A stretch of DNA of 64,000 nt from Morella rubra (Eukaryota; Streptophyta; Magnoliopsida; Fagales; Myricaceae): positions 18,983,279-19,047,278 of the forward strand of contig CM025852.1 of assembly GCA_003952965.2 (NCBI GenBank), written 5' to 3'. The notes beneath the pieces were generated by a model. The model saw only the letters and a list, made by a program, of their open reading frames with translations. It made no database searches and had not been told where the DNA came from. The position numbers and the translations under genes were made by a program. Shown one piece after another: positions 11,906 through 24,560 of this stretch; position 1 is the first letter of the stretch, and each line of letters begins with the position of its first letter.

Positions 11906-13200
11906 ATATCTAATGTTAAGATAATAAATTTGAAGTAAATTATAATCCATATTAATTAATTGTCACTCTCTTGTAAAACATACAACTCCTAATAATGGGC
12001 AACTAGCGTATATTAATGTCATAGGGTTTTAGGTTCTTCTTCATACACATTGCAAATATTTCCAGAGTTTGGAGAACTTTCTACCTTCCAAAAGATCAAA
12101 CATTCTTGCCTTCTACATATGGACATTAATTTAACTTGCTGGATTTCTTAACTGATCTTGATCATTTTTAGGAACAATTATTTATATTTTATATTATATA
12201 AGTCTTTCTCACTATTCATAGTCAGTAAATTGTAAAAGCAATTAATAAATATTGCTGATGTGACAAAATTTCAGCTATATATCTCATTCAAAATTAAAGT
12301 ATTTAATGAAATTCACCTAATAGAATGCCTCAAATTACTTCTCGGAATCTAATATGAGCGCTTGGCCGACTGGCATCCCTAAAGAAGACCTGTACTCCAT
12401 AGTGGTACGGCACAAAAAGCTTCTATCTCACCCAGAGAATTAGATCGGGAGAGATTTGGAGAAACGCATATTTGAAAAGGATGGACAAAGATCTCTCTTG
12501 GAATTTGTTGGCCGGTAAGGCATAGATAAAGCCAAATTTCTGGTGATTCATCAGGTGGAGCTGGTAGCTAGATTATGCAGATTCGCTTTACATCTATAGG
12601 ACTACAAATTAAAGACATATTCCGTAGCCAACTAGTAGATTTCGTTACAAGATAAGGCAAAAATTAAGGGAAGATAAACAAATAAAATAGCAAAGATTAA
12701 TTAATATCTATTTGAAGGCACAGGAGACAAATAGAAGTCCCAAACAAGTGGAAGAAGTTAATCGTAGAGGCAGTAATTTGATTCACATTAGGTACGAGCT
12801 TTATTCTTCACACTAAATTCGGGGGCCCAATGAGAAAGAACTTTCTTTTGAAATGCTTGTCTTGGGATTTATCCTACACTGAGAGAGCTAATAAGCTATG
12901 CATGTCCTATGGTACAGCAACTTAAAGCTGCTAGCTAGTGATGTTCAGAATCAGGTCCTCCAGGGGAGACTCTCTGGGGCAAGGTACCGGTACCTTCTTT
13001 GGTGGTACTCGATAGTGAGTTCCACTTCACGTAAGATGAGGTACTGGCTATCATTAATCTTTCTTGGCACAGTTGAGAAACCTGGAGAAAGACGGGCCTC
13101 CGATCGAACTCGCTACAATCATTAACACAAGGATTAGAGATAGCATCACGTCCGACCTTGTGCCCTTTAATAAAGTCGCCATCGTCTTCAAAAGGCTTAC
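11906..13200. other. Non-coding spacer
   Basis: No supported gene. Short open frames only; the 75-residue frame at 12898-13125 has no recognisable domain. The segment 12345-12560 has higher GC and could be an old coding relic, but no protein could be read through it. Confidence 0.45.
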
Positions 13201-13480
13201 AAGCTCTTAGCGTATGAGATTTTTTTATTCAGTTGATAATCTGTTATACGTACAGCTGAGGTGGCAATCTGTTATGTATTCAGTTGAGTCGTTAATTGTC
13301 TATAAATAGAGCTTTGTACTCAGTTGGATTTGTCACATAAAGAATGTTGCCATAATCATTTGGTATGTTTTAATATGCTTATTCTAATCTTACAATCATC
13401 AATTGGGAATATTGTATTCTCCAATCTGTTCATACGTACGTTGGTTGTTTTCTAGTCTTGTATTTCTGTCGATCTACGTA
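13200..13480 (+). promoter_or_regulatory. LTR-like promoter fragment (copia type)
   Basis: Two CAATCTGTTAT/TAATCTGTTAT copies, CAGTTGAGTCG words and a TATA box (CTATAAATAG, about 13301-13310), followed by AGCTTTGTACTCAG and a long T/A-rich stretch. This resembles the U3/R part of short copia LTRs. No matching second LTR, primer-binding site or target duplication was found. Confidence 0.3.
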
Positions 13481-13669
13481 CCTAGCCTGCAGCTCTATAG
13501 CTTTGTTTGCTTGAAGCCAGCTGTACTCCAATATTAGTCCACGAGTAATGTAAAGGCTATAGCTAACTTTAGAACTAGAGGAATACAAGATAAAGACGCA
13601 TAGAAACATCTTTTGATGTTGAATTTTTGACTTTGGATAGAGAGGATCGAAATTGTCTACAACTAGCTG

Positions 13670-14090
13670 CTGCTAGCAATTGGGTATGTGACAATTTAGG
13701 ACTGTGTTCATGCATGATATATATATATAAGACATTATATATCTACGTGGAGATGATAGGTACGATGGTAGGGAGGTCAAAAGAACATCATTTAGAGTAA
13801 GCATTTATAGAAATTCAAGTAGATCAAGATTTTCTATAATTAGTTAGCAAATTGGCGTTTGATGAGTTGGGAATCTATTCATGCGCGATAATAGTGTATT
13901 ATCTACAAGGAGAGGATAGGTATGATAGAAAGGAGGTCAAAAGAACATCATTTGACGGCGAGATTTATAGAATCTAGCTAGTTAGAGTAGAGAAGATCTT
14001 TCCATATAGTAGTTAGCAATTTGCATTTGTCAAATGAGGATCTGTTTGTCATTCTCGACAGCATCTTATCTACATAGAAAAGATATATCA
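13670..14090. repeat. Diverged tandem repeats, period about 165 bp
   Basis: Shared words recur in order: TAGCAA with a TTG-rich follow-on, GAATCTRTTCATGC, TATCTACRWGGAGA, GATAGGTAYGAT, then GGAGGTCAAAAGAACATC and a TTTATAGAA segment. The 20-base word around AGGTCAAAAGAACATCATTT occurs once in each of the two central units. About two and a half units are present. Confidence 0.6.
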
Positions 14091-14154
14091 AAGCATGCAT
14101 GAATCTGCATAATGTTTGTGAACGGAATTATTTAAGACTCAATACGACAACAAC

Positions 14155-15283
14155 TGAACCTAGAGAGGGGGTGAATAGGTTCTGCACTTAAAACTTTAAA
14201 TCTTTTCAATTTAACAATACGTTTTCTGCACAAACTACACAAACCAGATCAGTAAGTTCAATACCCACACGTTTTACACAATGCAAATAATCCAACAGAC
14301 AGTAAATCAATTAAGTTCGAATCTATATTCAAGATTCTTTCAAAACAAGAACACCTGAAACTTTAGTATGTAGTTCACGATTATTAACTCTTTAATCAAG
14401 AACAATAATTAACAGATCAATCACCACACAAAGACACAAATCTTTTGGTTACGAAGAGAAAATCTCTTGGAAACAAATTCCAAGAGAGAAAAACTCTCCG
14501 GGCCCGTAGGCCAGGTAACGATTTCACTAGCTTTTCAAACTCGAAATACAAGGTGATCCATAGACTCAAGAATACCCAATATCCTAGTCTAACACACTTG
14601 TTTTCTTACCCGAACAACACCATTCGGATCTGCTCCAATGCAGGGATTGAGAACCTCTCATCCATTCAAAAAGCTAATCTACCTTTACCTAGCTATTCAT
14701 ACCTTGCCGTCCTCCATTGCGAACTCGCAACAACAGCAACGCACGAACTTGGCACTTGGACCTTCAAGATTTCAGCAACCTCCGAAAGTCTTGAATCTCT
14801 TTTGGGGAAATAACAAGGTGATCAATCTATGAACTAAGAATCCTAAAGAGAGGGGTTTATCTTCAAGGCTCCATTCTCAGTTCATACACACGAAGGCTCA
14901 GAAAAAGGGGCAGAAATATCAAGAGAAGTTTCACGTAGAAGGCACGATATTTCTTGATTTTTCTTAACATGTTTCGTAATGAAATCAGGGGTTATAAGCT
15001 CTGGGTGACTCACGGTTTAAGTGGAGGGTTAAGGCTTTTTGGGTCTTTCATGACGTCATCCATTTAGTTATAAACGGACTAACCAACTTCTGTTACTGCA
15101 GTGCCCCAAATCGCGCTTCTGTCTAACTTGCGTCTGACTTCCAGCTAACTTGACATTTCTGGGTAAAAACTCAGCCTTTTACTTCTATCTTCATTCTTCA
15201 TAGTAGCTTCGAAACACCTTAATATCTCAGGAATTAAACTAAATTACATGTGAAGTATAGCCAACTAAAAATATTCCCTAACA
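14155..15283 (-). mobile_element. 3' LTR of a Sirevirus-like copia retrotransposon
   Basis: On the minus strand the LTR begins TGTTAGGGAATA at 15283, directly after a purine tract (CCAAAGGGGGAGAT), and ends near 14155 in CACCCCCTCTCTAGGTTCA. The start after the purine tract and the CACCCCCTCT-rich terminus are both typical of plant Sirevirus-type copia LTRs. The length is about 1.13 kb. The 5' LTR that should lie beyond 25.4 kb is not recognisable, so LTR divergence cannot be used for dating. The open frame at 14445-14813 on the plus strand has no domain and is not called. Confidence 0.7.
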
Positions 15284-15820
15284 ATCTCCCCCTTTGGCTA
15301 ACTTCATGACAAACAAAATCCCAACCCCAAGGACATGGATTCTGTTGATCACCACCACAGAACCCATTTACATATGACAAGCCTATGAACTCTATCATAG
15401 CCTATTCTATAATTCCTGAGATTTCCAAATACCTGCAGCAAACAACTCAGCAAAACACAATCTTTAATCTTGTTAGATTAAAAATAACATCAATGCAATA
15501 GGAGTTAATTATATATTTTAGGAATACTTCTCTCCCCCTGAGACTAGTATCCCTTCCAAGATAGAGAGAGGATAGAAGGACTCTCCCCCTATGTGTTAGC
15601 ATGTTTATTCAATATACGCAGGATTATAATCAACACTTCATGCTAATCAATCCAATGCAGCAGGTCAGCACAGTAAAGAACTCATATAATCCAGTTATAA
15701 TCCCAACTAACCCAAATTTGGAAACTAAGTTTCATAAGCAACACAAATGAACACTATAAAGTGCAGCAGATATAAGTTAAAAGTCAGATCAACAGATATA
15801 ATTTACTCCCCCTTTTGTCA
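15284..15820 (-). other. Polypurine tract and additional purine-tract copies
   Basis: The primary tract (minus-strand AAAGGGGGAGAT) abuts the LTR at 15284-15296. Three further copies of the AGGGGGAG type lie near 15531-15540, 15580-15590 and 15806-15816. Multiple purine tracts upstream of the 3' LTR are a described feature of Sireviruses, which supports the lineage call. The rest of the stretch has no gene. Confidence 0.6.
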
Positions 15821-15839
15821 AGAAGGGAGCCAAGGAAAA

Positions 15840-17110
15840 CTAGGCAGAGTCGTCAGCCTCAAAGAGTGAATGAGCAGTAGCCGCACCAGTAGAGAGTTCG
15901 TCGTCCTCGTCATCCAAGGGCGAGTCAGAACGGTCAGGGTCCTCAACTCCTCCAGCCATACTCGAGGCACCTTGAGTGCCCACCACATTCAAATGCTTAC
16001 ATATAGTTGCTACATCATTCAACACTTTGGACAAGGTAAGTTGCATGGTCTGTTGGGTGGCAAGCAATGAAGATTGGACAAAGGAAGAGTGTTTGACCTC
16101 TCAGTGAGCAGTTTCAAAGCCTCAACAATATAACTCATATCAGATAGCATGGGGCCTTGACTAGGGAGAGGTAAAGGATTTTTTAGGGCCACAATAGTAG
16201 GCCCAGAGGTTGAGCTAAGTTTCAAGCGGGGCTCATTGTGAGGGATGGTAATGCAGCTTGAACTCAGAAATTTCATGATGAGGCAAGGGTATGGCAGTAA
16301 ACTTGTGGTGGAGTTAGACTGAAATACCTTGATCATATGAGCACATATGTGTGAGGGCAAATCAATGCTGTCATTCACTAAAAACGCATATAGAAAACGC
16401 ATGCGTTCATATGATAATTGGGATAAGGATTTTGTCGGAAATATATTAGTAGAGACAATTCTACTAATAATTTGATTTTCCACAGAGAAGAGTTTAGAAT
16501 TAAACTCTTTGGCTGTAAAGCACATGTTCTTATCAGCAAATAATGTGGCCATAGTACTAGGTGAAGGTCGGGCAAGGCATTATAAGGGAATACAGGACGA
16601 TTCACCCTAGGGATACCTAGGCATTGTGCCAGGAAAGAGGGATGAACATCTAGAAAGGCTCCACGAAAATAAATGACAAATGAATTTGTATCAGAGATGG
16701 CATGAATGTTGGAGTAAAATTCTCTTACCACCTCCTCAAGAGGGAGGAATTAGTTTGGTGAGGAGGCATTCCCATCCTCTGGACACAATTTTGTCTGAAA
16801 ACCGTAAATGCGTCAATTCATCTAGAAGGACTTCCCTCTCCAATATGACACCCTTTGTTCTGAATTTCTTTGTATAATGTGACTCGGCCTCAGCATTAAG
16901 AAACTTGGAAGCAGGTACATTGTCAGGTGAAGCATCACGTTGTTTTTCCTTTCCTTTATATAAGCGAGATGAGCTTTGAGCCACCTGGCTCTTAGTACGT
17001 TTGGAGACTGGTTCATGCACGGGAGAGCCAGGTTGTTGATGAGATGATTTGGCAGGAGAGGCTGGCCTTTTCTGAGCATTCTTCACTGCTGCATGTTTTA
17101 CTCGAGCCAT
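15840..17110 (-). pseudogene. Extra ORF of the copia element, plant transposon protein type, frameshifted
   Basis: Read from MARVKHAAVK at 17110 down to LFEADDSA and a stop at 15840, about 420 residues once three frame changes are allowed (near 16737, where one extra T is visible; near 16560; and near 16060). It starts with a basic Ser/Pro-rich segment (PASPAKSS, SKRTKS). The middle carries LVREFYSNI, VIYFRGAFLDV and ERMRFLYAFLVN patterns, seen in the widespread plant transposon-associated protein family often named putative plant transposon protein. The end is acidic (SPLDDEDDELS). Its place between RNase H and the 3' LTR is where Sireviruses carry an extra or envelope-like ORF. Its function is unknown, and this copy is broken. 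The family name is from pattern memory, not a search. Confidence 0.6.
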
Positions 17111-17944
17111 CTGTGAAAAAAATTTTATTGTGAGCTTAACACTAAATGTTATAGGTAAAAAAAAAACAACAGATGATGAATGACCCATTAAATATATGCT
17201 TACAAGGTTACCGAAACTTAGATGTCCAATATTGCAAATTACTAATTTACCCACATGTTAATTTTTGTTTTTAAAACGAATTAAACTATCTCCCCATTTT
17301 TATACACTTAACCCAAGGACACAGTGTTACTGACTAATCAATATATTCATGAAATCTGGATTTTAGTTTTAAGAATAACTACTACTGATCCATTACTTTA
17401 TATAAAAATCATTAGTCGAGAGATATACCAGAAATTTCAAAACTAATGACGGATACTGCAAATGGGGAAATTTTGAAAACCTAGGTTTTTATATGTACTA
17501 AGTAAGCGGCACAAGTGTAAGCTGGATTAACAAATCCATGTAATAGAGGGAGAAGCACATGCAATAAATCAATAAAATACAAAACCCATTAACTAGGAGA
17601 CAGCCCGAACTGATTTCGGGACCACAAGTAATTATAAATCTCGCATTTAGTCAATATTAAATGAAGAGAGAGAGAGAGAGAGAGAGATTTGTACCTTTTC
17701 GTGGACTTAAGAGATGCTTAAACAAAGTGGTGGGGAAAGATTCAAACAAATGCAAGTGGGGAGAAGTGGGGTAAGCGACAATAGAGAAAATGGAGATGAG
17801 CGGCGTAGAGAAGAGGGAAGCAAAAGAGAGTATCGGCAAGACGTAGGGTTAGTGGGTTCATTAAGGACATAATGGGAAATTGATGTAAAAAGTACAAAAA
17901 GACAAAACATATTTTAAGTACATATTTTAAGCACATAGCTAGAA
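17111..17944. other. Non-coding copia interior with (AG)n microsatellite at 17665-17687
   Basis: A/T-rich, with three overlapping minus-strand open frames of 60-67 residues at 17657-17936 that arise from the pyrimidine-rich strand and have no domain. It is probably leader sequence of the extra ORF within the retroelement. Confidence 0.45.
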
Positions 17945-18285
17945 TGATCTCGGCGTATGCACCTCGGTTATCCCGAGCATACCGAGCTCCCCTGTATTAC
18001 TTGTCTTCTCGGGCATATTTGTGCCCCTGACTTACCTGTCTTCCCCAGGCATTTTAGCACCACCTTGACTTACGGGCTTTTCCCCGGGCATTTTAGCGCC
18101 TGTCTGACTGGGCTTTTTCTTTTACAAACACACCCGGCCTTACGGAACTACCCTGTATCACGGCCTTTGTCCCCGGGCATCCTCTCAATACAGGTCTCTC
18201 CTGTATTACCGGGCTTGTCCCGTTCATCCCGGTCATCCCAGGCCCCAAATTTATCCTGGCTTACAGAGCTTATCCCCGATCATCA
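17945..18285. repeat. CCGGGCAT-type tandem repeat block in the retroelement interior
   Basis: At least six imperfect units of roughly 40-60 bp, built from the words CTTACGGGCTTTT, CCCCGGGCATTTTAGCGCC and CCTGTATTACCGGGCTTGTCCC. The block is much richer in G+C and CpG than its surroundings. It lies between the pol end and the extra ORF. It is open in one plus-strand frame (17957-18310), but the repetitive sequence and lack of a domain argue against a protein. Confidence 0.65.
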
Positions 18286-18419
18286 CTTTTTAAAAGCCAC
18301 TCCAACATAAGACATAGAACATTTGTATAACATAATAAATGGTGAAAAAATTATTTAACTTCCTAAGCAAAGATTGATTGGCTAGTACATTAAATAAAGC
18401 GGAATACCAACAATTATTT

Positions 18420-19895
18420 TTAGGGCATTTGACAAATACCAACAGCTTGCCTTAAACATTCAAATCTTGCCGAATCAAGTGGTTTTGTAAATAAATCAGC
18501 AAGTTGATTTTCTGTAGGTACATGTTCAATAGAAATAATTTGTTTTTCAACTAAGTCACGTATAAAATGATGCCTAATATCTATATGCTTTGTTCTTGAG
18601 TGTTGTACAGGATTTTTAGAAATATTATTGCACTCGTATTATCACAATAAACAAGCATAGAATCTTGACGAATATCATAATCAGAGAGCATTTGTTTCAT
18701 CCACAAGAGTTGTGTACAACAACTACCCATGGCTATATATTCGGCCTCAGTAGTAGACAAAGATATGGAACTTTGCTTCTTACTAACCAAGCTACCAAAT
18801 TAGTACCCAAGTAGAAACATCCACCTGATGCACTCTTTTCTATCATCTGAATTTTCTACCCAATCAGCATCAGTGTATCCTATTAAATGAGTTTTAGATT
18901 CTTTAGAGTACTAAATACCATAATCAATAGTACCATTAACATAGCGAATTATTTTCTTCACTGCATCCATATAGATTCTTTGGGATTTGCTTGAAATCTA
19001 GCACAAATCCCTACACTAAAAGATATATCTGGTCTGCTAGCAGTTAAGTATAATAAGCTTCCTATTATACTACAATACATGGTATGAGCAACATCTTTAC
19101 CATCAGAATCAGCACTCAATTTTATTGAGGTATTCATTGGAACTTTGGTATGTTTCTTACTGTCTAAGCCAAAACGTTTCACTAAGTTCTTTGCATATTT
19201 TGACTGAGAAATAAACAGCCCTTCCTTGCATTGTTTAATTTGCAGACCTAGAAAATAATGTAATTCACCTACCATACTCATTTCAAATTCCTTTTTCATA
19301 GATTCTGCAAACTCATTAGCAAGTGACTCTTTTGGAGAACCGAACACTATATCATCTACATAAATTTGGGCTATTATAAGATGTTTATTATTTTCTTTAT
19401 AAAAAGAGTGCGATCAGCACCTCCTCTAGCAAAACCTTTTTCAAGCAAATAAGTAGTTAATCTTTCGTACCAAGCTCTAGGAGCTTGCTTTAAACCATAG
19501 AGAGCTTTCTTAAGCTTGAAAACATGATTAGGATACTTGGGATCTACGAATCCTTTTGGTTGTTCTACAAAAACTTCTTCTTGCAGAATACCATTTAAAA
19601 ATGCGGATTTTACATCCATTTGATGTAATTTAAAACCCATTGAACAAGATATGGCTAATAAAATTCGAATGGATTCCAATCTTGCTACTGGTGCAAAGGT
19701 TTCATCGAAATCGATGCCTTCTATTTGGGAGTAGCCTTGAGCTACAAGTCGGCTTTATTTCTAACCACTACACCATTTTCATCAGATTTGTTCTTATAGA
19801 TCCATTTTGTACCAATGATATTATTATTAGTAGGTCTAGGTACTAAAACCACACATCATTCCTAATAATTGATTTAGCTCATCATGCATGGCAGT
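18420..19895 (-). pseudogene. Copia (Sirevirus-like) reverse transcriptase and RNase H, broken
   Basis: Minus-strand remnant of the pol 3' half. From 19895 down: a degenerate AMHDELNQLLG start; [41 protein letters not shown] (first catalytic region); [29 protein letters not shown] replacing the usual YVDDI region across a break near 19350; FLGLQIKQ; SLLYLTASRPDI; then RNase H with SLSTTEAEYIAMG, YCDNTSAI, ENQLADLFTKPLD and a final QMP before TAA at 18420. Several frameshifts and stops (near 18610, 18800-18950, 19350-19380, 19700-19850) make it non-functional. The upstream integrase and protease that should continue beyond 19895 are replaced by the anomalous block. Confidence 0.9.
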
Positions 19896-22800
19896 ACACC
19901 TGTGTGCGTACCAAAGGCAACCGCGGGTCGCGTGGGTATTTTTCAACTATATTACTCAGAGAGCTTGACTTATTTGTTTTTCATCAATAATTTTCGTTTT
20001 TCTACCTGTCGCCACAAAAATGTATAACTTAAGATTTCCGAGTTTGTGGTACTCAATAACATGATTTGTATAAATTCAAGTTAGGTCTATGCCAGGTGAG
20101 AATGTGCAATAACACTTATCACGGGTTGTTAGCTCGTTTTTTGTAAAAATTAATTGGACCCATGTTAAGATGGTCACATTATTGCAATCTGCTTGGCCCT
20201 ATTCTCACAAATCCATTCATTCCTTCTAAAAGCCAACTTTATTGCCGGTATTTGTTCGAGCTCTCTCACCCAGAGACATCTTTAAGTAACATGAGTGGCA
20301 ATGAATGAAAATATTGTTTATTTAGAAAACTATCTACTCTCTTATAACATCCTTTACTATTTAACTCTTCTAGTTCACTGACCACTTGACTATTTATTTG
20401 TGTTCTTAGCGGACATGACATTTTGTGAATTTCTACTCATGATTGAGCAAGCGGAGAGGTTTCTAAGTCTCTATCTAGTGAGCCTCCTCGAAGCATGTCT
20501 TGTGCCATTTCCCTATGCGATGATTTTCAAATGTGTTGTTCAGACTTTGACGTATCAGTTTATATGAGTTACGCGTCACATCCTTAATTCTTGTCATAAC
20601 TGTCTCGTGAATTAGCGTCTCTTGCTATATACAAACCTCACTGATTCGTTGTATTGTGTGTTTTCATCTTTTATCAGTTCCACTCATACAAACACATTAC
20701 AAGTAACATCAAGAGGACTTAAATTTTGACTTTGAAAGTTGAAGGACTTAAAGTAAAATGAAAAAGCATCGGTGCGCCATAAAATATAAGAGACATCATC
20801 AAATGCCTATATATTTCCCAATCTAAAATTTTAAACAAGAGTGGAGGTGAGAGAGGAGATTAATTTATCATCTCCCTTAAAATTATTTATCTGACTACAT
20901 TACTTTATAATTAAAGTGATCACATGATTTAAATAATTATTATTAATATAGAAGTAATAATGTTGATCAGTGGAAATAAAGTGACGTTGTATGTATTTCA
21001 ATAAAATCTTCTCTTATATATAGCCCGTTACGTACGATTATAAGTGAAAAAAATTGATTCATTCATCGTGAACAAACTCAGATCGCTATTCGAATCCACT
21101 ACGTCAAAGTGCCTTGTCTGCAGTAATTCCTTTATTCTAAGTTTTCTCTATCTTCAGCTTTAGGAATATAGTTATCTGCTTTCCTTACCAAAGGATATTA
21201 TTTTATAATAATTTATGTAACGTAATAGGTCATATACTTGTTGTGAGCCTTCTGTTAATAGGTTCTGTGTTGCTGATACCATTGTCTTATCTTCGTCATT
21301 TATGAGGGCAACTTTTTATGTTGGGTTTAGGCTTAAGCAATGAGGACTCGAAGATCGCCGCCTAGACATTGAGTATTAGGGTATTATAACATTATGGTAC
21401 AATATGCACGCTCAGCTTTATGAATTAGCCCTTCAGTTCCTCAAAATTCTTATCGTGTATAATGAGGCTTCTTATTAAATGACTGAGGATGTGTTATCTA
21501 TTGGATAGCTAGGATAAATCCGATAATCTATTTTCTATAGTAATGGGATAACTTCGCGTTTTTTCCGCTTCTCTTCTAGCTACCGCCCCGATGTTCTTGA
21601 CTTCTATTCGGGTGATGATCCTTTAGCATGAATCAGAACAAGTATCCGAGTGGATCTGAAAATCGTGGTGCTTTGTGAGTGTGCTAATTCGGTTCATCTA
21701 TTGCAAATAACAATTGTTATATGTAATGACGTTGATTAATATCTCGAATACAAGTATCTCGTCAACTAAGGAATACATACGGTACACTCTACTTAATTGC
21801 TACTAAGTGATTGGGTTACAGAGATTCACTACCTTTTCAATTATCCGTATGAGGGTTGGACCTAGAAAAGGATTAGTATCTCCATTTTTGCAAATTGTAG
21901 ACCATTACAAAGTTCATTTTTATATTAGAACACATTTAGTGTCTAAAGCTTTTCTAGATTGTTTCTTCGCTAAACGATTACATAATATAAGGTTATAACT
22001 TGGTGAGATAATTACTTATCCTAACTACTATATTTACATAAACATAGTTTATGTATTTTCGTTGGACCAACCAAGACTTATCTTTGTCGTTGCATACGCA
22101 ACCCCATAATTTAAGTACTACATGTGGTCCATATAAATTCAAACATTTTGTGATTTAAGTCCAGATTAATCGGATGAATAATAGTTTTTGCCGACATTCT
22201 TATTAGTGATATTGTTCATGAGAATTCTTGCCCTCCGTTTGCTTACTGAGTTAGTCGCACACCATGGGTGATTATCGCACAAAAAACTTTATCAAAACCT
22301 TGTATCTTAGCTTAATTTCTATGATGTAACTCACCCTCATCATGCTAGGAAACCTATACTTATGAAATGTTTTTGAGCTTAAAGTCTAGCTGATTAGAGA
22401 ATTTAGATGACGCCTATATATACCTATGATAGCCATTAAAGTATGAGCGCAGGATATATCTCTAATGTTTTATAGCACAGCGAAGTGATTACATGAAAAC
22501 TTACCAATCAATAGCAGATTATCTCTCGAACTAGATAAACTCCATGCATAATACAATTATATTCGAGATGTACGAGGTTCCCAGCTGATAAAAATAGAGC
22601 ATTTTACCTTGTATATGAATATATCGACTATTGTCATGGACCCAAGATTACCCAATAGTAAAGTCGCACAATTTATTTTAGAAGTTTGCCCCCTGTGTGA
22701 ACATATCAAGAAATAAGTGACCAGAGACATCACATATCTGTTATAAATTGTCGAAATGCTACGTGTAAGTTGTATTTTCTCTTATATATAACCGTTGTTA

Positions 22801-24560
22801 GCACATTAATCCACACTTCAATCGTAGACTGAAATGATTCCTGAGATCCACCCATATTGCGAGGGAAATAGTCTATGCGAATCCCCCATCACAGCTATTG
22901 GGTTCCAAGTATTATATCAAAACTTGTTATCACAGAGTCTACCAATTAAGTAACTATGAGCAAGCACTTTCCTTCCTTGCTATCTCCTTAATAAAAGCGT
23001 TTTTTCTAGAAGGAGGTACTATTTGACCTACTCCACACGGGATGTTCTCTGAGTGCAAACACGGCAATCCCGCTCATATGACCCGCGCAATGAGCCGTTG
23101 AAAGAAGGAAGGGTACCCAAATAGAAGTTGCTTTGCCATTACTATATATAGCCGTGTGCAATCATGTGCTATACGATGAGATAAGCAAAAAGTCTTGAGA
23201 TCTCATATTCTTTTATCCAAACATCATACTCTAAGGTTGTCGTCAAATGATTATCGTCAGGACTCAATAGTGTGCTTTTGTGTGAATTTCATAAGTTTAT
23301 TGGAAATCTGTTGATTAAGATTTTCGCATAATGTTAGAAACATGCTTACTTGAGGCTCATATCCACTTACATACAAAAGGTGTCGGTCAACGTATCTTTG
23401 TCCAAGATTCGAGTATTATATTATTGGAGATAAAAATGAATAAGTATACATCAGGGTAGGTGTGCTTTTTACCATTTCCTTCTACCAAAGATACCAACAG
23501 TGATATTTCGGAGTGTGGAGTCATATTTATGTCCTTTCCCATGTGTACCAACATTATACCGACATACGATGGGTAGGAAGGACCCTTAGGCAAATAAAAT
23601 CTAGAAAAACTCTTAGTTGATATGTACACACATTGCTGCCCCGAGGCTCCTAAGAGAAAGTGCTAGGTACTTGTGGTTTACCTTTCCAACTTGCGGATGG
23701 TACATGTGGAGGTCTGCCACTCCTAAAAAACTGGAACTTTTTTCGTTGACGATACCTCCTAGTGCACAATTATTTTATCCGTGTGTGTTCTGGGATAAAT
23801 AGAGAGTGAAGAATACATTGCACCTTTATGTACAGTTAGATGAATACAAAAAACCTCATTAGATTTAATCTCCTCTCTCTTTTTATATTTTCTATTTCCA
23901 CTGAAATTTGTCCGAATCATATGCCTACTCAGCCCCATGTTTGTCATTAAGTTGCTGGTAACTCAAGATGTGAAAAATTTTAACTTAAAGCATGAGTAAT
24001 ATCGGGAATAAGCTAGGAATCCAGACGTGCTGTGTTATATGTCTGTGTTATAGACTCTGACTAAAGCTATTCTTCCCCTTAGGAAGAAGTTATTGGCATA
24101 AGACAATGAAGGTTCTTGTATCCCCAATAGCTCCATATTTCTCGGTCTATCATAACTTTCAGCACCATAACGTCTGTCTCCTTATGGTTTTTTCAACAAA
24201 GAGCTATGGTTTTCTGGTGAGAAGTGTGATGCAGAACATATATTCCTTGTCCACGTATGAGGTATTTAGACTACATTTCTCTGGAGGCCGCCTGAAGGAA
24301 TAACTACTCTTAGCATAGGGAGATGCTCTTTGCGCTCAGTCCCGCTCTTAAGGCATCCGGCAAACGTGAAGTACGAGAGACAATCCTCGATAACTCAAAG
24401 GAGGGTATCGGTGTCAGGATAACATATTCTTAGCGCTGTGGAGAATGCCTATTTAACATACTCACAAGTCTAATTATAAATTCCGATATTTAAAACCCTC
24501 CACAAGAGACAGTGGATATAAATGCAAATAAAAGCGAAATATAAGAAAAATACCCTTCCC
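19896..24560. other. Anomalous near-random block 1 inside the copia element
   Basis: This stretch lies where the integrase and protease of the flanking copia element should be, but no frame on either strand carries an integrase or protease motif and the longest open frame is about 80 residues. CpG occurs freely, homopolymers and TE-like repeats are rare, and short words such as CTCTC, GAGAG and TATATA are scattered. The transition from readable copia protein to this texture happens within a few tens of bases at about 19895. Sequencing noise or misassembly is the favoured explanation; see findings. Confidence 0.6.

Noticed and set aside
17957..18310. 117-residue plus-strand open frame as a gene
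   Set aside because: It is the CCGGGCAT tandem repeat read through; residues are repetitive with no domain.
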